From Georgenia sp. TF02-10 (lineage in GTDB: Bacteria; Actinomycetota; Actinomycetes; Actinomycetales; Actinomycetaceae), in the NCBI RefSeq assembly GCF_022759505.1, contig NZ_CP094289.1:1860001-1924000 (forward strand): a DNA stretch of 64,000 nt. The letters run 5' to 3'. The notes below the pieces were generated by a model. That model was given only the letters and a program-made list of their open reading frames with translations, searched no databases and was not told the DNA's origin. Each line of letters starts with the position of its first letter. Within the stretch, counting starts at the first letter, position 1. Shown here one piece after another: positions 61,828 through 64,000 of this stretch. The position numbers and the translations under genes are program-made.

Positions 61828-64000
61828 CTACCCCCGATGCTGCCCGGCGGCCAGCAGCGACGCATCCCCCACCTCGGCGTACTCCGCCTCGAGCCGCTTC
61901 TCCAGCGGGGTGGCGATGAGGTGCTTGGGCGCGAAGTAACCGGACTCCACGTACGGGTCCTCCGAGGAGACGGACGTCTTCGTCCGGACCGCTCGGTAGA
62001 CCGCCCGCGCGGCCGCCGCGAACAGCAGCAGCATGAGCACGACGAAGACGATCGACAACGTCCCCTGGATGGCCGTGTTGCGCACCACCGCCTCGGCGTC
62101 GGCGGCCGCCTGGGCGTCGGGGAAGTCCCCGGCCGCGACCATCGCCCGGTAGTCGGCGTGCTGCGCCCAGTACCCGATCTGCGGGTCCGCCGAGAAGATC
62201 TTCTGCCACGAGGCGGTGAACGTGACGGCGGTGATCCAGGCGAACGGCAGGGCCGGGATCCACACCCACCTCAGGTAGCCCTTGTTGACGACCATGACCG
62301 TGACCAGGCACAGCGCGGCCGCGGCGATCAGCTGGTTCGCGATCCCGAACAGCGGGTAGAGCGTGCGGATGCCGCCGAGCGGGTCGGTGACCCCCATGAG
62401 CAGCAGCGAGCCCCACGCCGCGACCACCACCGCCGTGCTGATCCAGCCGCCGACCTGCCAGGAGGGGTTCTTGAACCTGGGGATGAGGTTGCCGAGGGAG
62501 TCCGAGAGCATGAACCGGGAGACCCGCGTGACGGCGTCGACCGCGCTGAGGATGAACAGCGCCTCGAACATGATCGCGAAGTGGTACCAGAACGACATCA
62601 GGGCCTTGCCGCCGATGGCCTGGTGCAGGATGTTCGCCATGCCGACGGCGAGGGTCGGCGCGCCGCCGGTGCGCGAGACGACCGAGGGCTCGCCCACGTC
62701 GTCGGCGACGGCATCCAGCGCCTCGGCCCCGGTCCGGGTGACCGGCTCGCCGTCGACCTCGGTCTCCCACTCCACGTCGATGGGGTTGCCGGCGTGGTCG
62801 GTGACGGCCAGGTCGGCGACGGCGGCCGCGGCCCCCTCGCTGGTGCCCTCGGTCATGGCCTCGGGCATGTTCATCGAGAAGTACACGCCCTGGTTGAGGG
62901 AGACGGCGGCGGCCAGCGCCATGATCGCCACGAAGGACTCCATGAGCATGCCGCTGTAGCCGATCATCCGGACCTGGCTCTCCTTCTGCACCATCTTCGG
63001 CGTGGTGCCGGAGGAGACGGTGGCGTGCATGCCGGAGAGCGCGCCGCAGGCGATGGTGATGAACAGGAAGGGGAACAGGGCGCCGGCGAAGACCGGGCCC
63101 TGCCCGTTGCTGGCGAACTCGGTGACGTCGGGCATCTCGGCGATCGGCCGGACCAGGACGATGCCGATGGCCAGCAGCACGATCGTGCCGACCTTCATGA
63201 AGGTGGAGAGGTAGTCGCGCGGGGTGAGCATGAGCCACACCGGCATGACGGCGGCGAAGAACCCGTAGATGACCACGGCCCAGGTGAGGGTGACGGGGGA
63301 GAGGGTCAGGTGCTCGCCGAGGGGGCTCTCGGCCACCACGCTGCCGCCGAGGATGGCGGCCAGCAGCAGCACGAAGCCGATCACCGACGTCTCGATGACC
63401 CGGCCGGGCCGGATGTAGCGCAGGTAGACGCCCATGAACAGGGCGATCGGGATCGTGCAGCCGACGGAGAAGACCCCCCAGGGGCTCTCGGCCAGGGCGT
63501 TGACGCAGACCATGGCGAGCACGGCGAGCACGATCATGAGCATGACGAAGACGACGACCATCGCCACCGCGCCGCCGAACGGCCCGATCTCGTCCTTGGC
63601 CATCTGCCCCAGGGAGCGCCCGCCCCGGCGCATGGAGAAGAACAGGACCAGCATGTCCTGCACCGCCCCGGCGAGGATGACGCCGAGGATGATCCACAGC
63701 GTGCCGGGCAGGTAGCCCATCTGGGCGGCCAGCACCGGGCCGACGAGGGGGCCGGCGCCGGCGATGGCGGCGAAGTGGTGGCCGTACAGCACCCGGCGGT
63801 CGGTGGGGTCGAAGTCCTTGCCGTTGTTGATCCGCTCGGCCGGGGTGGCGCGGCGGTCGTCCGGGCGCATCAGCCGGCGCTGGATGTACAGGGCGTAGAA
63901 CCGGTAGGCGATGGCGTAGGTGCACACCGCGGTGACGACGAACCAGATGGTGTTGACCTGCTCGCCGCGGACGACGGCGAGGGTGGTCCACCCGGCGGCG
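61828..64000 (-). CDS. cstA: Carbon starvation protein CstA (5' end beyond the window)
   Basis: Multi-helix transporter of the CstA/BtsT family, associated with peptide or pyruvate uptake in starvation. Visible: GHHFAAIAGAGPLVGPVLAAQMGYLPGTLWIILGVILAGAVQDM (signature), ALSGMHATVSSGTTPKMV, FWYHFAIMFEALFILSAVDAVTRVSRFML and at least 15 membrane segments. A hydrophilic insert with DLAVTDHAGNPIDVEWETEVDGEPVTRTGAEALDAVADDV lies about two thirds along, and a segment near the C-terminus with ADAEAVVRNTAIQG. The frame stays open to base 64000, so the N-terminus is missing. Confidence 0.93.
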   Translation of the reverse strand, partial: AAGWTTLAVVRGEQVNTIWFVVTAVCTYAIAYRFYALYIQRRLMRPDDRRATPAERINNGKDFDPTDRRVLYGHHFAAIAGAGPLVGPVLAAQMGYLPGTLWIILGVILAGAVQDMLVLFFSMRRGGRSLGQMAKDEIGPFGGAVAMVVVFVMLMIVLAVLAMVCVNALAESPWGVFSVGCTIPIALFMGVYLRYIRPGRVIETSVIGFVLLLAAILGGSVVAESPLGEHLTLSPVTLTWAVVIYGFFAAVMPVWLMLTPRDYLSTFMKVGTIVLLAIGIVLVRPIAEMPDVTEFASNGQGPVFAGALFPFLFITIACGALSGMHATVSSGTTPKMVQKESQVRMIGYSGMLMESFVAIMALAAAVSLNQGVYFSMNMPEAMTEGTSEGAAAAVADLAVTDHAGNPIDVEWETEVDGEPVTRTGAEALDAVADDVGEPSVVSRTGGAPTLAVGMANILHQAIGGKALMSFWYHFAIMFEALFILSAVDAVTRVSRFMLSDSLGNLIPRFKNPSWQVGGWISTAVVVAAWGSLLLMGVTDPLGGIRTLYPLFGIANQLIAAAALCLVTVMVVNKGYLRWVWIPALPFAWITAVTFTASWQKIFSADPQIGYWAQHADYRAMVAAGDFPDAQAAADAEAVVRNTAIQGTLSIVFVVLMLLLFAAAARAVYRAVRTKTSVSSEDPYVESGYFAPKHLIATPLEKRLEAEYAEVGDASLLAAGQHRG

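Overview
The window is a very GC-rich actinobacterial chromosome segment. Gene content (RbpA, OpcA, a Soj-type ParA next to scpAB, an F420-type luciferase-like enzyme) and gene order point to an actinobacterium, most likely order Micrococcales; no species is assigned. Many starts are GTG, and genes within operons commonly overlap by 4 bases (ATGA or GTGA).

Layout. 1-5.8 kb: partial unknown gene, SMP-30/gluconolactonase-like gene, then gap-pgk-tpiA-secG-rbpA (lower glycolysis, protein export, RNA polymerase binding). 5.9-8.9 kb: accessory insert with a CaiB/BaiF-type CoA-transferase, a small BrnT-like/HTH gene pair and an arginase-fold enzyme. 9-17 kb, minus strand: tkt-tal-pgi-zwf-opcA (pentose phosphate pathway). 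17-19.9 kb: a divergent region carrying very large hairpins, then ctaB-xerD. 20-23.5 kb: parA-scpA-scpB-rluB (chromosome segregation, ribosome maturation). 23.5-26.2 kb: two oxidoreductase genes flanked by repeat arrays. 26.2-30.7 kb: tyrA-cmk-plsC-der. 30.8-33.9 kb: a palindromic element, a small acidic protein, a degenerate beta-lactamase-fold lipoprotein and a HAD phosphatase. 34-42 kb: accessory island beginning at tRNA-Pro(GGG), with a truncated SDR gene, an HTH-nucleotidyltransferase/HEPN pair, a SNF2 helicase, a DUF4870 membrane protein, a Fic protein, an orphan addiction-module antitoxin inside a duplicated block, and a ClbS/DfsB protein. 42-57.7 kb: small regulator/effector units (TetR-hydrolase, two-component system plus ABC exporter, SDR-esterase-TetR, DHFR-like/AraC, MMPL-TetR) with gene fragments between them. 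57.7-64 kb: OBAP/DUF1264 protein, an aminoglycoside phosphotransferase gene with an internal TGA, an insertion sequence, a PfpI/DJ-1 protein, then ybdD-cstA.

Two conserved housekeeping clusters appear interrupted by accessory genes: the glycolysis/pentose phosphate cluster (no pgl next to opcA) and the scpAB-rluB / tyrA-cmk-der cluster. Imperfect minisatellites with periods divisible by three recur at gene ends and spacers (opcA leader, scpA N-terminus, araC N-terminus, downstream of araC, 44.6 kb), and low-complexity tails occur on Zwf, CtaB, XerD, Cmk and PlsC. Strong palindromes sit between several convergent gene pairs and are probably bidirectional terminators. The least explained items are the 33-bp perfect inverted repeat between tkt and ctaB, the 187-bp palindromic element at 30.85 kb, and the HTH-MNT/HEPN plus SNF2 helicase neighbourhood.
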